This document shows, in pieces, positions 10,430-22,035 of a stretch of DNA of 64,000 nt; positions within the stretch are counted from its first letter, which is position 1; every line of letters starts with the position of its first letter. The notes under the pieces are model-generated. The model saw only the letters and a program-made list of their open reading frames with translations, was not told the DNA's origin and searched no databases. The DNA lies in the NCBI GenBank assembly GCA_028751875.1, contig CM054155.1:8516962-8580961 (forward strand), given 5' to 3'. Made by a program: the position numbers and the translations under genes. Source of the DNA: Rapana venosa (Eukaryota > Mollusca > Gastropoda > Neogastropoda > Muricidae).

Positions 10430-11075
10430 TTTGACTATTGTTGTCTATCATTATTACAAAAATGGTTGTCTGCGGTTATTTCCTAAACAATCGGGGCCCG
10501 CATCTGAAATGGCATTTTTTTCACTTTCTATAACATCACTGCGTATAGTAACGAATTTTTTAAACAAAAAACCGAGACAGCCAAAACAAAGCCCTCGGGG
10601 GAAAGGGGAAAGTTTCCCCCTGTTTTTTCCCCGTGTCAACACCCCATTTAAAAGGAAAACAATCCTGTAAAAAAACCTGATGGCAAGTAAAATTTGATGA
10701 AAATTTTCCCCCCCTGACGACTGGTTTTGGCCCGCCATCAGAGGCAGGGATCATTTTTTGAAACCCCCCGCCCAAATTCCCCACCCCTACAAGACAGACA
10801 GACAGACGGCAGACAGACAGAGGGCGGGCCTCCTTCATTTCCCCCTTCAACTGCTATCACAGTGTAGCACACCCCTGCGGGACCCCGGGCTGTGGTTTAA
10901 GAGAGGGATAAAGGGGAGAACGGGGCCCCAACAGAGGAGAGGCAGGGAATGATCAAGGGTCTGGGGGGTGGACTTTTTAAAAAGCGGGACTGACTACAGA
11001 CAGGTCGTGTCACGATCCCCCTCATTACATCCCAGGAAAAACCAGTCACTGGTGCCCATTTAAAGAAAACAGGGG
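10430..11075 (-). repeat. Damaged inverted copy of the 1309-1935 repeat
   Basis: In reverse complement this stretch follows 1309-1935 from end to end: ttgttgtctatcatta, gagacagccaaaacaaagcc, gcccgccatcagaggcaggg, the CAGA run, tcaactgctatcacagtgta and gcagggaatgatcaagggtc. Differences are dominated by bases copied from a neighbour. It is either a second dispersed-repeat copy or an assembly duplicate. Confidence 0.7.
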
Positions 11076-11639
11076 ATGAAAATTTACGGGAAGGATTACT
11101 GTTCGCCCCATAGGCCATCTAAAAATTAAGGTGTAGGGTACAAGTAAAACGTTTAACAAATCAGTTTGGGACAACATTTCATCCACTGTTGCAAAAAAAA
11201 ATACAATCTCTCTTCCACCCCCCCAAACCCCCCCCCCCCTTTTTCCCTCACTCCCCCCCAAACACCCCTAAAACTTGTTTATGGACTGTGGAAAATGTTT
11301 CAATGCGGGGGGATGTTTTCAGACCCCTCTTAGACTTCCACAGCTGCCCTTTTGACGTTAGTTTTAATTTGTCATTTTTGTAAAACCCTTTAGTGATTTT
11401 TCCACTGGAAAAATTTGCCGGGGTTTTTTTTTTTTTTAAATTTTTGGGGCCCTTTTCCCCCAAATCAAAAATTTGGAGTTTTTGGGAAAAAGGTTTTTTT
11501 GGAGGAAGCTTTTTGGGGAAAAACCATGTCAGGGGCGTCTCCTTAAATTTTGGCAACGAAAAAAATTCTTTTATTACCCGAACCCCAGAGGGCCTTAGTA
11601 GGATGCCCAAAAGTATTTAAGCTGCAAAAAATTTAATCT
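11076..11639. other. Damaged non-coding sequence
   Basis: Homopolymer-rich low-fidelity sequence. Nothing can be traced to a known family. Confidence 0.4.
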
Positions 11640-11843
11640 TTTCTATCCCTCTGTTTTTTTCCCAACGTTAAACCCTTTTCCGTTTTTGGGAAGAAAACCC
11701 TTTTGTTTTGCCGGGAAACAGATACAGAATTTACAAAACCCATACACACGGGGACGGGAAATGTAAAAAAGCACATGATGCTTTTTCCATTATCCCGATA
11801 AAAAAATAAAAAAATTTAAAATAAATAAATAAATAAATAAATA
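11640..11843 (+). repeat. tRNA-derived SINE (family 1), damaged, with (AAAT)n tail
   Basis: The modules gaaacagatacagaatttac, cacacggggacggga and cacatgatgctttttcc, then attatcccgataaaa, are followed by a perfect aaataaataaat tail (about 11819-11843). This fits reverse-transcription-derived insertion with an AAAT tail. Confidence 0.75.
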
Positions 11844-11884
11844 CCCTGTTCCTTCCTTCCTATTCCCTTTCCTTCTTTTTTTTT

Positions 11885-12075
11885 AATTTTTTCCTTTTTG
11901 GGTCCTTTCCCTTTTTGCTTTTTTTCCAAAAAAAAAAAACCCTTTAAAAAATAAAAAGGGTTTTCTCTCATGCAAAATGGGAAGCACGGGCCTGATTTAT
12001 CAGCAGTTTAAAACGACACGTAAAAAAAAAAAAACTCTTTTTCGCTCAAAAACAGCAACAAAAAGGGTTTTTGTC
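11885..12075 (+). repeat. Terminal-repeat family member, damaged, plus orientation
   Basis: It aligns in order with 56705-56885: tttttgggtcctttccc, then tttttttccaaaa, ttctctcatgcaaaatggga, gcctgatttatcagcagttt, and ctctttttcgctc followed by the acaacaatgg equivalent. Confidence 0.55.
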
Positions 12076-14169
12076 AAAGCTTTCAAGAAAAAGAAGAAGC
12101 TCAAAAACAGACACAGGAATGCTACCAAAGGGACCCAACAGCAGTGCAGCGTTACTCGGTGGTAGCCCGGGGCGGGATTTATTATTAAAAAAGCTCTTTT
12201 GATTTAACTTCAAAATCTGCGAAAACGGGAGCTGGGGTATGGTTTGGAAGACAAAATTGACAGTACAAAAACAGCAGGACAGAACGTCACAGAAGATAAA
12301 AGGCGCAAACAAACAAAAACAAAAAAACTAATAATAAAAAACCCCAAAATTTTAAACTCGGCAGCACATTGTTTTTTAAAAAAAACCCGTCCCCGCCCCT
12401 TTCATTTGGATTTGTTTTAAACAGCAAAGTTTTAAGCATGCAGTCCAAAAAACTGTTTATAGGCCCGCCGACCAAAAGGGGCCACAATGTGTTGTTGTTT
12501 TTTGTTGTCTTCGTTTTTACTCGTTCACTCTCAGGGGAATTTTAGCGAAAAAAAAAACACATAAAATAAAAAGGGGTGTATATATTGAGGTGGTGGGGGA
12601 GGCCCTACTGAAAAAAGCGGGGGGGGGAAGTATTCAAATCATGAAAAAAAACCCCAAAAAGCAAAAGATAAATAAAAAAAAAAAAAAACCCGGGAAAACA
12701 AAAAAAAAAAAAAGGGGGTTTAACTTTAATGAAACTAAAAAAATTTTCCCATATGACTATCCCAGAGACCTTTGGCAAAATCAAAGGGCCCAAATTCAAG
12801 TTATTGAAAATTTTTTCTAAGGGATTTTTTCCAGAAAATTGGGGTAAAAAAACCCTTTGTAACTTAAAATTAAAATATTAAATGAGTATTAAAAAAGTTC
12901 TCACCACACAGACATTTCCGGGCCCCAACTAAATTTTGGGTTACGAAGCTTTAATTTTTAAATTTAAAAACAAACTTTTCACTCTTCGTGCTGTGGAGAT
13001 ATTTGAGAAACCCCAAAGAATGGTTTCCACGACTTTTTCTTTATCAGTTTTGTTTACAAGATCCTTTTTTAAAAATTTTCTCTTTTAAAGGTGAAAATTT
13101 TTTCTTTTTTTTCTTTGTAAGGTTGGGTTTTTTTGGGTTTATTTGTTGTTTTTTTTTTTACGTTTTTTTCCCACAAGTTTGTGTGTGTGTGTTTGGGGTT
13201 TTGGGGTTTTGTGTGTGTGTTTTGTGTTTTTTTTTGCGTTTGTGTTTGTGTGTTGTGTGTTTTGGTGTTGTTTCACACAAAAACCCAGACTTTTTAGCTT
13301 TTGGGTCAGAAAGTATTTCTAGTAAAAAATATTCCGTTGATTTTTCAAAACTTTTTTTAAAGAAAAAAAAAATACACTGTGTATTTTTTCTGGGGGACGG
13401 GGGAACATAGACAATACCAGGCAGCACAACAAAATTGGAAATAAACATTAAAGGGAGGATTGCCTGTTTCTCGGGTGTTGACCCAGCACAACGCATATTG
13501 TGCTTGGGAATGAAAGCAAAAAACGAAGACTGATGGGTACACAGGGGTTCGCCAAAAAAAAAATAAAAATATATAAAATTTTTGTGCAAAATCCCATGAG
13601 TTTTTGTTTCAGGGGCCCAATTCGCCCAAAAAGTGGGGGGGGGTTTTGGGGTTTTGTTGTTGTTGTTAAAAGTTTTATTTTTTTTTTGGGTTTTTGGGTT
13701 TTGGTTTTTGGGGGTGCCCTTGTTTTTTTTGTTTTTTTTTGGTTTTTTTTTTTTACTTCATGTGGCCCTTAAGAACGGCGGGAAAAAAAAATTGCAAGTC
13801 AAATAGTAAAAAAAACTAAAATGGCAAAAAATAAAGAAATTTAGTGCATCCAGGGAAAAAAAAAACCCACACCCTAAGGTTTGGGGGTGGTCTTTTTCAA
13901 ACCCCCCCGCATAAAGGGCATTCCTTCCCCCTAGAAGAAAACAAGAACCATTGGCGAGCGCATTCCAGGGAAAATTTTGTAAGAACAACATCTCCTTCTC
14001 TTTTTTTTTTTTTTTTTTTTTTTTAAAAATTTTTAAAACAAAATTTTTATTTTGAGTGAACTTTTTGGGAATCAGAGCACCATTTTTTTATAGTTTTCTT
14101 TTTAAAGGATTGTCTACGGGGATCGCGCGGGTTTTGTGGTGTGTGTGGGAATGGTTTTGTTTGGGGTGG
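12076..14169. other. Damaged non-coding sequence
   Basis: A/T-rich low-fidelity sequence with GT-rich runs (about 13180-13275) and a TTG run near 13660. A stretch at 12100-12310 looks less damaged and is open on the minus strand, but its product is cysteine- and phenylalanine-rich and unrecognised. I do not call it a gene. Confidence 0.45.

Positions 14170-14213
<44 letters not shown>
14170..14213. repeat. Poly-G run of about 44 bases
   Basis: Uninterrupted G in a GT-rich neighbourhood. Its length and surroundings suggest a basecalling artefact over a GT or GGT repeat and not a real G tract. Confidence 0.8.
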
Positions 14214-14215
<2 letters not shown>

Positions 14216-15189
14216 GTTTTAGGATGCCCTGTGGGTGGGTGCGCCGCGCGCGCGTGCGTGTGTGTGTTTTGGGTGTTGGGGAAAGATGTGGGGTGTGTTT
14301 GTTCTTTTTAATGTTAATTTTTTTTGAAAACCTTTTATCAAACAATTTTTTGGGATTTGTTTTTAATTTTATGTCAAATTTTTTGTTTCTGGGGGGTTTT
14401 TTTTTTTTTGTGTGGGGTTTTTTTTTTGGGGGGGGGGGGGGGTAGAGGTGTCGAGGGGGATACATATGAGGGCCTCAATTTAAATTTGGGTTTTTTATTG
14501 TTGCAGCAATCATTGATTTTTTCTGTTGTTTTAAAATTAGATAAAAGTAAAAAACAGCTTTAATAAGGGTTTTATACTGGCCCCCCTTTTCAAACAAACA
14601 AACATTCATAGGCCCCCACCACAACCCCAAAACTACCCAAAATCAGTATGTAAACAAAAAACTACCCCAGGGTTTAAAAAATGTGTTTGCCCCGGTCCCA
14701 TTTTAATAATAAATAAAATAACAAATTTTTAATTTTTACAGTGCAAAATCCTTTTTTTTTAAAAAAAAAAATCAAACCCAAACAAATGAAACACTTCATT
14801 CAACCTTTCAAGTTTCCTTCAACCAAAAAACAAATTTAACCCCTAAAAACAAAAAATTTTTTTAACAAATTTAAAATTTTATGAATGCCCATATACACCC
14901 ATTCCTAAATTAAGCTTTAAAGGGTTGTAGGGGGGTTTTGGAATGTTCGCTAAACCCTTTAAAGAATAAAATTTCAATTTCTGAATTATTGAATGTTCGT
15001 CTAAACTTTAAAGAGATAAAATTTGCAATTGCTGAATTAGTTTAAATGGAAATTTTTTTTTTCCGGCCTTAGTTTAATTGTCCACAGGTTGCCCATTACA
15101 GCAACTTTTTTGACTTTGGGATTAAAGCTAGCTACTTTCCTTTTTTTTGAGTTTTGCTTTAATTCTTAATTTTGGGGGTATTTGTGTGT
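14214..15189. other. Damaged A/T-rich sequence with a short tandem pair
   Basis: Two similar segments of about 57 bases, each containing aatgttcg, ctaaa, ctttaaagaga or a variant, and ctgaatta, lie in tandem at about 14938-15045. No gene. Confidence 0.5.
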
Positions 15190-15760
15190 GTGCGTGCATT
15201 TGCCCTGTGTGTGTGTTTTGGGGCGCGCGCCCGGGGTTTGGGTGGGTGATATATTAAAATTTAAAAATATGTCATAAAATTTTTTTAAGTATCTTTGGAA
15301 AAGCCCCAAAACAAATTTTAAATGGGATTTTTTTTTGGGGGCTTTTGGGTATAATTTTTAAAATATCATTTCGCCTGTCAGTATTTTAATTGCCCTTTTA
15401 TGGAGATTTAAAAGTTTTTTGACTTGACTTTACTTACATTATAACTATAAATTTTTAAAATAAGCAGCTACAAACAATTTTTCCTCATGTCAAAAAATCA
15501 ATGGGTTTCTATAACATTTTATTTCCCAAAAAGTGTGTATGTCACTAAAAGTGTGTGTGAATTTTGGGGTGTTTTGTTTTATAACCCTTTTTTTGTAAGT
15601 TATCTTGGAAAAGTTTTTAAACCCAAAATGAAAAAAATAGCATAGTTTGTTTTCGAGATTATGATACATATCATTGTACCTGTTTTCTATTGTAATTGCT
15701 TTTTATGGGATAATTTAAAATGTTTTTTTGACTTGACTACAGTACATTGTGTGGGGTTTT
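15190..15760 (+). repeat. Two tandem copies of a TTGAC-tailed retroelement 3' end
   Basis: Two units of about 310 bases share gtgtgtg, taagtatctttggaaaag, a ttttaattgcccttttatgg-type block and the terminal ttttttgacttgact (ending near 15428 and 15736). TTGAC-type tails also end the minus-strand LINE at 40532-42085, so these are probably 3' ends of a related LINE. Both units are damaged. Confidence 0.55.
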
Positions 15761-18700
15761 TATGATATTTCAGCTCGGGGTTTTTCTACAGTCCCACAAG
15801 GATCACTGACCAGGCCCTAACCAGGCCCCTTGCGTCCCCCGAAAAGGGAAGCTGTGATGCTGTTTCGTCCCCTGTCCTCCGCCATCTCTCCCCCCTCCCC
15901 AAAACAAGTCACCCCCATCCAAACCCTTGTGGGGGGAAGCCTTTTTTATTTTTGTTTTTTTTTAAATATTTCCCTTTGGTTATTTCACTTGCTTTTGATC
16001 TGTACCCTCACTTCCTCCCCTTTTTTAAGCTTTTGGGAAAATTTTTTTCCCAAAATTGCAAGCTCCAGAGAGGTTTTTGTCAAAAAGTGTGATTTTCAGA
16101 ATGCAGAAAGTTTAAATTTTAATTTTGAATTTTTTTAGATAAATTTTAGAAATGTAAAAAAAGGCATTAATTTTTCAAAGGCTAATTTCCCCGCAGATTC
16201 TGTTTTTATATTTTGGGTCAGTTCAACTACAAATTTTAATTTTTTATAAGGGCCCCTGAAAAGAAACCCAAAATTTTATACAAAAAAATTTTTTGTTAGT
16301 GTTTTCTAAAATTTTCACCCGTTTCCTGATCGTTTAAACGGGACATAAAATCTTTCCCTACAAATTCAGCGCTCTTATTTTTGTTTTAAAAAGTAATTTT
16401 AAAATTTTTCCCTACAAATTTTACTCTTTGTGGTTTTTTAATATATTAACATGTGTGAGAGTGGTGTGGGTGTGCGTGTGTTGTTTTACATGTTTTTCAA
16501 ACCCGATAAAAACTAAACAAAAACGGCTTCCAAGGGCCCTTTATTCCCGATTAAATTTCTAGACCTTTTTCAGGCCTGAAACATTTTTCCCTATTAGAAT
16601 TTGATCTATTCAAGTTTCCCTTTGGGCAGCTAAATTTCCCGTAGCCCAATGACATTAGTATGAAAGGGGTTTTTTTTTTTGGGGCAATCCTTCCTCTTCG
16701 CATTGTATATTTTAATTTTCCCCTTTGGGGAATCGGGCAGGGAATAGAATTTTTGAAAATAGGGCATTTCATACTATTTACAATTGTAAATTTTTAAACC
16801 GCTCAATTTTTGTTTTTCTGACATGAACCTTTAAAATTTAAAAATGGAAAAATTGCCAAAAAAACCCCGAGTTCACTATTTCTGGTTTTTTAAATTTTTG
16901 GGTTCATTTTTTATTTTTTGGTTTTTGGGGGGTTTTTTTTTTTTGTTTTTTGTTAAATTTTTGGGGTTTTTTGGGGGGTACAGTATAAATTTTTTTTTTT
17001 TTTTGAAATGTCAAGTTTAGCATTTATTTTTTTCTTCCATTTTTAATTTTTTCAACAGTTTTTTTTTTAAAATAAGTTGTTTTGTTTTTTTTTTCTTTTA
17101 AAAAAAAAATATCAACAACGACAAAAAATAATCTATGGGTAACACAGTAAAGTATAACAATGTCCTTTTTTTCCTCATTTTTTTTTTTCATTTTTCCTTT
17201 AAAAAAAATTTTTCCTTTTTTTATGGAAAGCCTCTTTAAAAAATACCAATTTTTTGTAAACATGTTGGAAAGAACATTATTTTTAAACACAAAAAAATTT
17301 GTGTCTGAAAAAAATTTATTTTTTTTCTTTGTTTTCAGCAAGAAAACTTTTTAAAGGACATGGTGGGCACATTTTTTTAAATAAATTTGTTTATTTTTTA
17401 ATCACGGGGTAAAAAGTGAGTAGGGGGGGAGGGAGTCTTTTTAAAGTGTGTACACACATACCTTTTCCTTTTTATCCCTTTTGTATATGCTGAAACCTGA
17501 TTCCCAATCAGTCGTATTAGTGTATTTTTATTTGAATGTGTTGTGTGTGTGTGTTTGCGTTTTGTGGTGCCCTTGTTTTTGTGTTTTTTTCATTCTTGAA
17601 ACAACGTCTGTTCACTATAAGTGAATTTGACAGGGAAAAAAAGCCTAAGCAAAAACCAAAAGAAGACAGAGGGAAAAGAGTTGTTAACAGATAAGAAATT
17701 TAAACATCAATTTAACACCTAAAAAAAAAAAAGGGAAAACAACACAAAAAAAACCCGGGAAAGAAAAACCCAAAAAATGGGGTAAGTTCAAGAGACTTCG
17801 AAAAAGCGAAAATAATTTTTTTGTCTGACGAATTACATCTACATTTTTTTCAAAGCATTTTTTTTCTAAAAGTTTTGGGGGAAGAAACCACAAGCTTTTG
17901 GCAAAACAAAAAAAAGTTTTCCCGAGAAAATTTTTTTCACCCCCAAAATGCACTTAACATTTTTACAAAACTTTTTTCTGAGAAACATTAAGTCCCTATT
18001 CTGGAAAGGGTATGGTCGTAAACATCTCGCATAAGGGGTATTGAAGAATAAAATTTTTTTTGTCTTATAAAATGCAATTTCTTTTTCTGCATAAAGTTTC
18101 ACATTTGTAAAGATCAAGAAGTCGCTTTAAAAAAAGTTTTTTCTAACCCAAAAAAAGGGTTTCCTTTACGAAAGACTTACAAAAACTTCAAAAGACTGTT
18201 TCCCAAAATTTTTGCGCCTTTTTTTTTACTGCTTTTTCTTTTCCATAGAGACCCAAAATGGAGAGCACCCCAAAAAAAACTGACAACGTACCTTTTAAAT
18301 TTTCAGGGAGTGTAAACAAAAAATTTATATCAAAAATCAAATCGGTCTTGTTTCGATATTAAAAGATTCTAAAGGGTTTTTAAAACAGATTTTGAATCAA
18401 CAAAAAAAGGGCCCCTTTTAAACAAAATTTTGAGAATTTTAAACAAGTAAACTAATCCCAAAAGGGACAAAAAAGCCCTGCCGTAAAGGGTTGACAAATT
18501 GTGCCAACAAAAAAAAAAACTTTTTTAACTTTTTAGTGCTGAAGTATTTAAAAACTGCACCAGTTCTTTATTTTTTAGAAACCCGAAAAACCCCTCTGTG
18601 AAAATATGGAGATACTGTTTGGGATTTTAGCAAAAGTGCAAAAATTTGTGGGCCCCTATGGGAATTTTGACATTTTCTTTTTTTTTCATGTCAGTAAAAC

Positions 18701-19789
18701 TAATGTCAAATGTAGCTTTCAAAATTTCCCCCTTTCCCGGGATAAAACGTCCATTCTGGCTTTTTTTCTAATTCTGTTTATCAATTCCGCTGTTTGTATT
18801 TAATCGGGAAATTTTAGGTTGCAATATTACTTGAGGAAAAAATTTCCCCGCTCTTTTGAAAAAACGAGTTTAGATCTTAATGTTATTCCTCCCCAAAAAA
18901 AATTGTTGGTGGTTGATGCTGCTCTCAATTTCAAAAAAAGGAAGCTGCTATTTTTTCGATATCACTTAAGGGTAGAATTCCCGGCTGTATTTTAAAGTTT
19001 TTTCCCTTAAATTTTTGGCATGACCCAGGCACCCCAAAGCAATTTTAATTTTCCCTTTCAATCTTTAAATTTTCAATCTTTTTTTAATAAATACTTGGGG
19101 GCACAAAAAAAAAAACTTGAACATAAGGGAATTGAGATCGTACAAGGGGCAAAGGGAAAGGTGGATTAATATTGTTTTTTATCCATTTCCCCCAAAAAAA
19201 TCTGCCAAATACCTTTAGAAAATTTTTGCTTTTTTTTTTCCTTTGTCAAATATAATTTAAAGGAGGGATTCCAAGTTAATTTTTTAGTAAAGAAAACCCC
19301 CCCCAAAATTTTACAATTTTTCTGCCCTTCAATTTGTCACCAAATAATTTAAAAACAGGGAAGTTATTCGAATTACTACCCACATTTAAAAAGCGTTAAA
19401 ATTGTTTTTTTTCTTTTAACCGGGACAAAAAAATTTTCCACATAAACTTTCCTAGGTTTTCAAAAACAATTGGAACTGGCTTTTGAATATTTAAATTTTG
19501 GGGTTCTTTGAGGGGTTGTCTTTTTAAAATGAAATCCTCCACAACAAAAGTACCACATATTGAGCAGATGACACAATTAAAAGTATGTTTTGGGGGAACT
19601 TTAATTTAGGGTGTTAAATAAAATAGGGGGCTTTAAAACAAGTCCCCTTTTGGGAAAATTTCCCCCTATCAAAATTTTGGGGATAAGAATAAAATGAATC
19701 CCCCCTCCTTTTCTCTGAATTGTTTTTTGTTTTTGTATGTGTGGGGTGTTATTTTTTAAATTTTTTTTTTTTTTATTCTTTTTAAAAAT
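15761..19789. other. Damaged A/T-rich sequence, nothing recognised
   Basis: Four kilobases of low-fidelity sequence without traceable repeats, RNA genes or credible frames. The longest frames are homopolymer-driven (F, K and N rich). Confidence 0.5.
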
Positions 19790-19965
19790 TTAGGATAATG
19801 GAAAAAAAGCAAATTTTTGCTTTTTTTACATCCTGTCCCCCCCCCTTTTCCCTTTTTTTAAATTGTGCCCCGTGTTTTCCCCCCCGGGACCGAAAGGCCT
19901 AGTCCTTCAAAAAATGGGAACCAGGAAATTTAAAAGTGTGCCAAGATTTCTGGGGTGTATGTGTG
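19790..19965 (-). repeat. tRNA-derived SINE (family 1), damaged, minus strand
   Basis: In minus orientation the modules read aggataatgg, the damaged gctttttacatcc block, aattgtgccccgtgttttcc, and gaaaggcctagtccttc, then gggaaccaggaaatttaaaa. The order is identical to 32553-32842. Confidence 0.6.
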
Positions 19966-20099
19966 CATTTACTTTGTACATGTGTGTGGTGTTTTTAAGG
20001 TGCACGGTGCGGCTTTCGTGCGCGTTCTTCCCCCTCTTTTCCCCCAATTTTGTACACATCTGTTCTGTGTGTGAAGCCATGCATGCATAATGTATGTTT

Positions 20100-21085
20100 A
20101 GTTTGGGTTACTGTTTTGTCCCCAGCTATCATAACCTTGAATATAAAATTTTTAAAAGGGGTACTGTAATAACTCAGCTTAAATTTCCCTTAAAAAATTT
20201 ATTATTTAAAGTCCACAGCTATCATACTGTATATATATTCACCCTACTGTAAGTTTAAATCAGCTTATCCCCCAAAAAAATGTACTAACGTAATATTTTT
20301 CCCCAAATGGGAAAATAATTCCCACTACTGTAAGAAACCTCCGCTTTTTGCCTCAGAACATTAAATTTAAAGGGAAAGCCCAAACTAACATAACGTAAAT
20401 AAAAATTCCCCAAATTATATATTTCACCCTAAAGTAAGTAAACCCAGCTTTTTTCCCCCAGAACCTGTTTACGAAACCCCCACACAAACATAACGTATTT
20501 TATATTCACAAATGTATAAATATTTACCCCCTTCAGTAATTAAACCCGCTTACCCCCCAAACATGTATTTCTGTCCCCCCCAAACCATCAAAATATCATA
20601 ACGTATAGTTTTCCACTACGTAATAACTCTGGGTTTTTTCCCTCAGAACACCTGTTACGTAGTCCCAAAAGCTATCATAACTGATATTCACTAAATACGG
20701 AATAACTCAGCTTTAAATTAATTTATTTATTTATTTTATTTTTTTTTTTATATCGAGGAAAAAATGGAAAAGCACTCAATTTCTTTTCTACATCCAGTCC
20801 CCCCCTGTGATGTGGTTTTTTTAAATTTTTCATCTGTTCCCAAACCGGGGACAAAAATGGGGCCTTTCTCTTTTAAAAAACGGGAAAAGGATCTAACGTG
20901 TGTGGGAAGAAAAATTTTTGCTTTCTTTGCACATGGGCCTCAGAACATTTAATTTCTGTATCCCACTTCCCCCCTAACTGTAATATATTCCCAAAACTAC
21001 TGTAAGTGACTTTCATCCACACTATAAAAAATAATATATCCCACTACAGGGAAGTAACCAGCTTTTTCCCCCCAGAACACGTAAA
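20100..21085. repeat. Tandem satellite of about 80-105 bp units, interrupted by a SINE
   Basis: At least eight units share a core of the type ctgtaataactcagctt, then a C-rich tttcccccagaaca block, then ctatcataacgtatattcac. Cores begin near 20172, 20259, 20338, 20439, 20545, 20622, 20702 and 21055. The spacing of 77-106 bases is irregular, partly from base damage. A family-1 SINE sits between the last two units. Confidence 0.75.
20705..20950 (-). repeat. tRNA-derived SINE (family 1) inserted in the satellite, minus strand
   Basis: A TTTA-type tail (about 20716-20745) is followed by tatcgaggaaaaaatggaaa, ctacatccagtcccccc, catctgttcccaaaccgggg and gaaaaggatctaacgtgtgt. Satellite units resume after it, so the insertion is younger than the array. 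Confidence 0.75.
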
Positions 21086-21574
21086 CCCCCCCAACAGGGC
21101 CCAGGGAAAGGGGGGTTTTCCCAGGGGACGTAAAACCTGCTGCCCAAGAAGAGCAGGGAGGAGGGTGCCCCGGGCGGCAGATGAAGGACAGCTAAACCCG
21201 GGGGCCCTCATCCCCCCGGGGGAGAACCCCCCCGTCAGAGAAAATAAAATCTCCTTCCCCCATGGGCCTTTGATTTGGCCGGCTGTTGGAGGACTTGGAC
21301 ACCTTTTTCGGTGAGAAACCCTCGCCCACCTTTGAAAAAGAACTTTATTCGTGAAAAAAATTTTTGGGCGGAATTTAAAAGGAAAAAAGTATCTTTAAAA
21401 GGGGGTTTTTTGGGGTTTTTGGGGGCCCTTTTTATAGAGAAATTTTACAGTCCCGTCAAAATGAAACTGGGAAAACTGTCAAAATTAGTCGAAAAGGGGG
21501 AAATTTTGGATTTAAAAACTCACGGACGTAAAACATAGAGTTGGATTTAAATTAAAGGAAGATTTAAAAGGGCC
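21086..21574. other. Damaged sequence, one GC-rich segment
   Basis: A GC-rich block at about 21095-21300 stands out from A/T-rich surroundings and is open on the plus strand. Base damage makes any translation unreliable and I recognise no domain. It may be a degraded exon or a repeat. Confidence 0.35.
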
Positions 21575-22035
21575 ACATTTTCAAAACAAATTTTTTTTTT
21601 CCAGAAAGGGACATTGAAAATTTGCAATGCATTTTGCTTTTTTTTTTTTTCATTAAGCCCCTCTAAATAGGACAAAAAAAAAAATTGACAAAATTATCTA
21701 AACATTAGTACCAATAACCGATAAAAAAAATCCAAAAGAAAAATAGAAACAGAGAAGAAAAGAAAGAAAGCACACACACACACGCCCCACGCATGCACGC
21801 ACCCCTACACTCGACCAAAAAAAAAAAATACAACAAAATTCAAACAATGAAAAAGGCCCCCCTCCCACCCCCCCCCCCCCCCCCCAAAAAAAAAAATACA
21901 CGGGAAACTTTTTACACCATACAAACACGCAAAAAAAAACACATTTCACACGCAATGCAACGCAACCAATAAACACAACACAACACAAAAACCCAAAACA
22001 CAAATTCAAACCATACCCCCATACTACAGCACACA
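21575..22035 (-). repeat. Damaged copy of the retroelement 3' end found at 61424-61760
   Basis: The segment tttttccagaaagggacatt, then gcaatgcatttt, then cattaagcccctc matches the clean tttccagatggtacattgaa, gcaatgcattgcttc and cattaagccatc at 61450-61510. Both are followed by A-rich sequence and a CA-rich tract. Confidence 0.6.
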
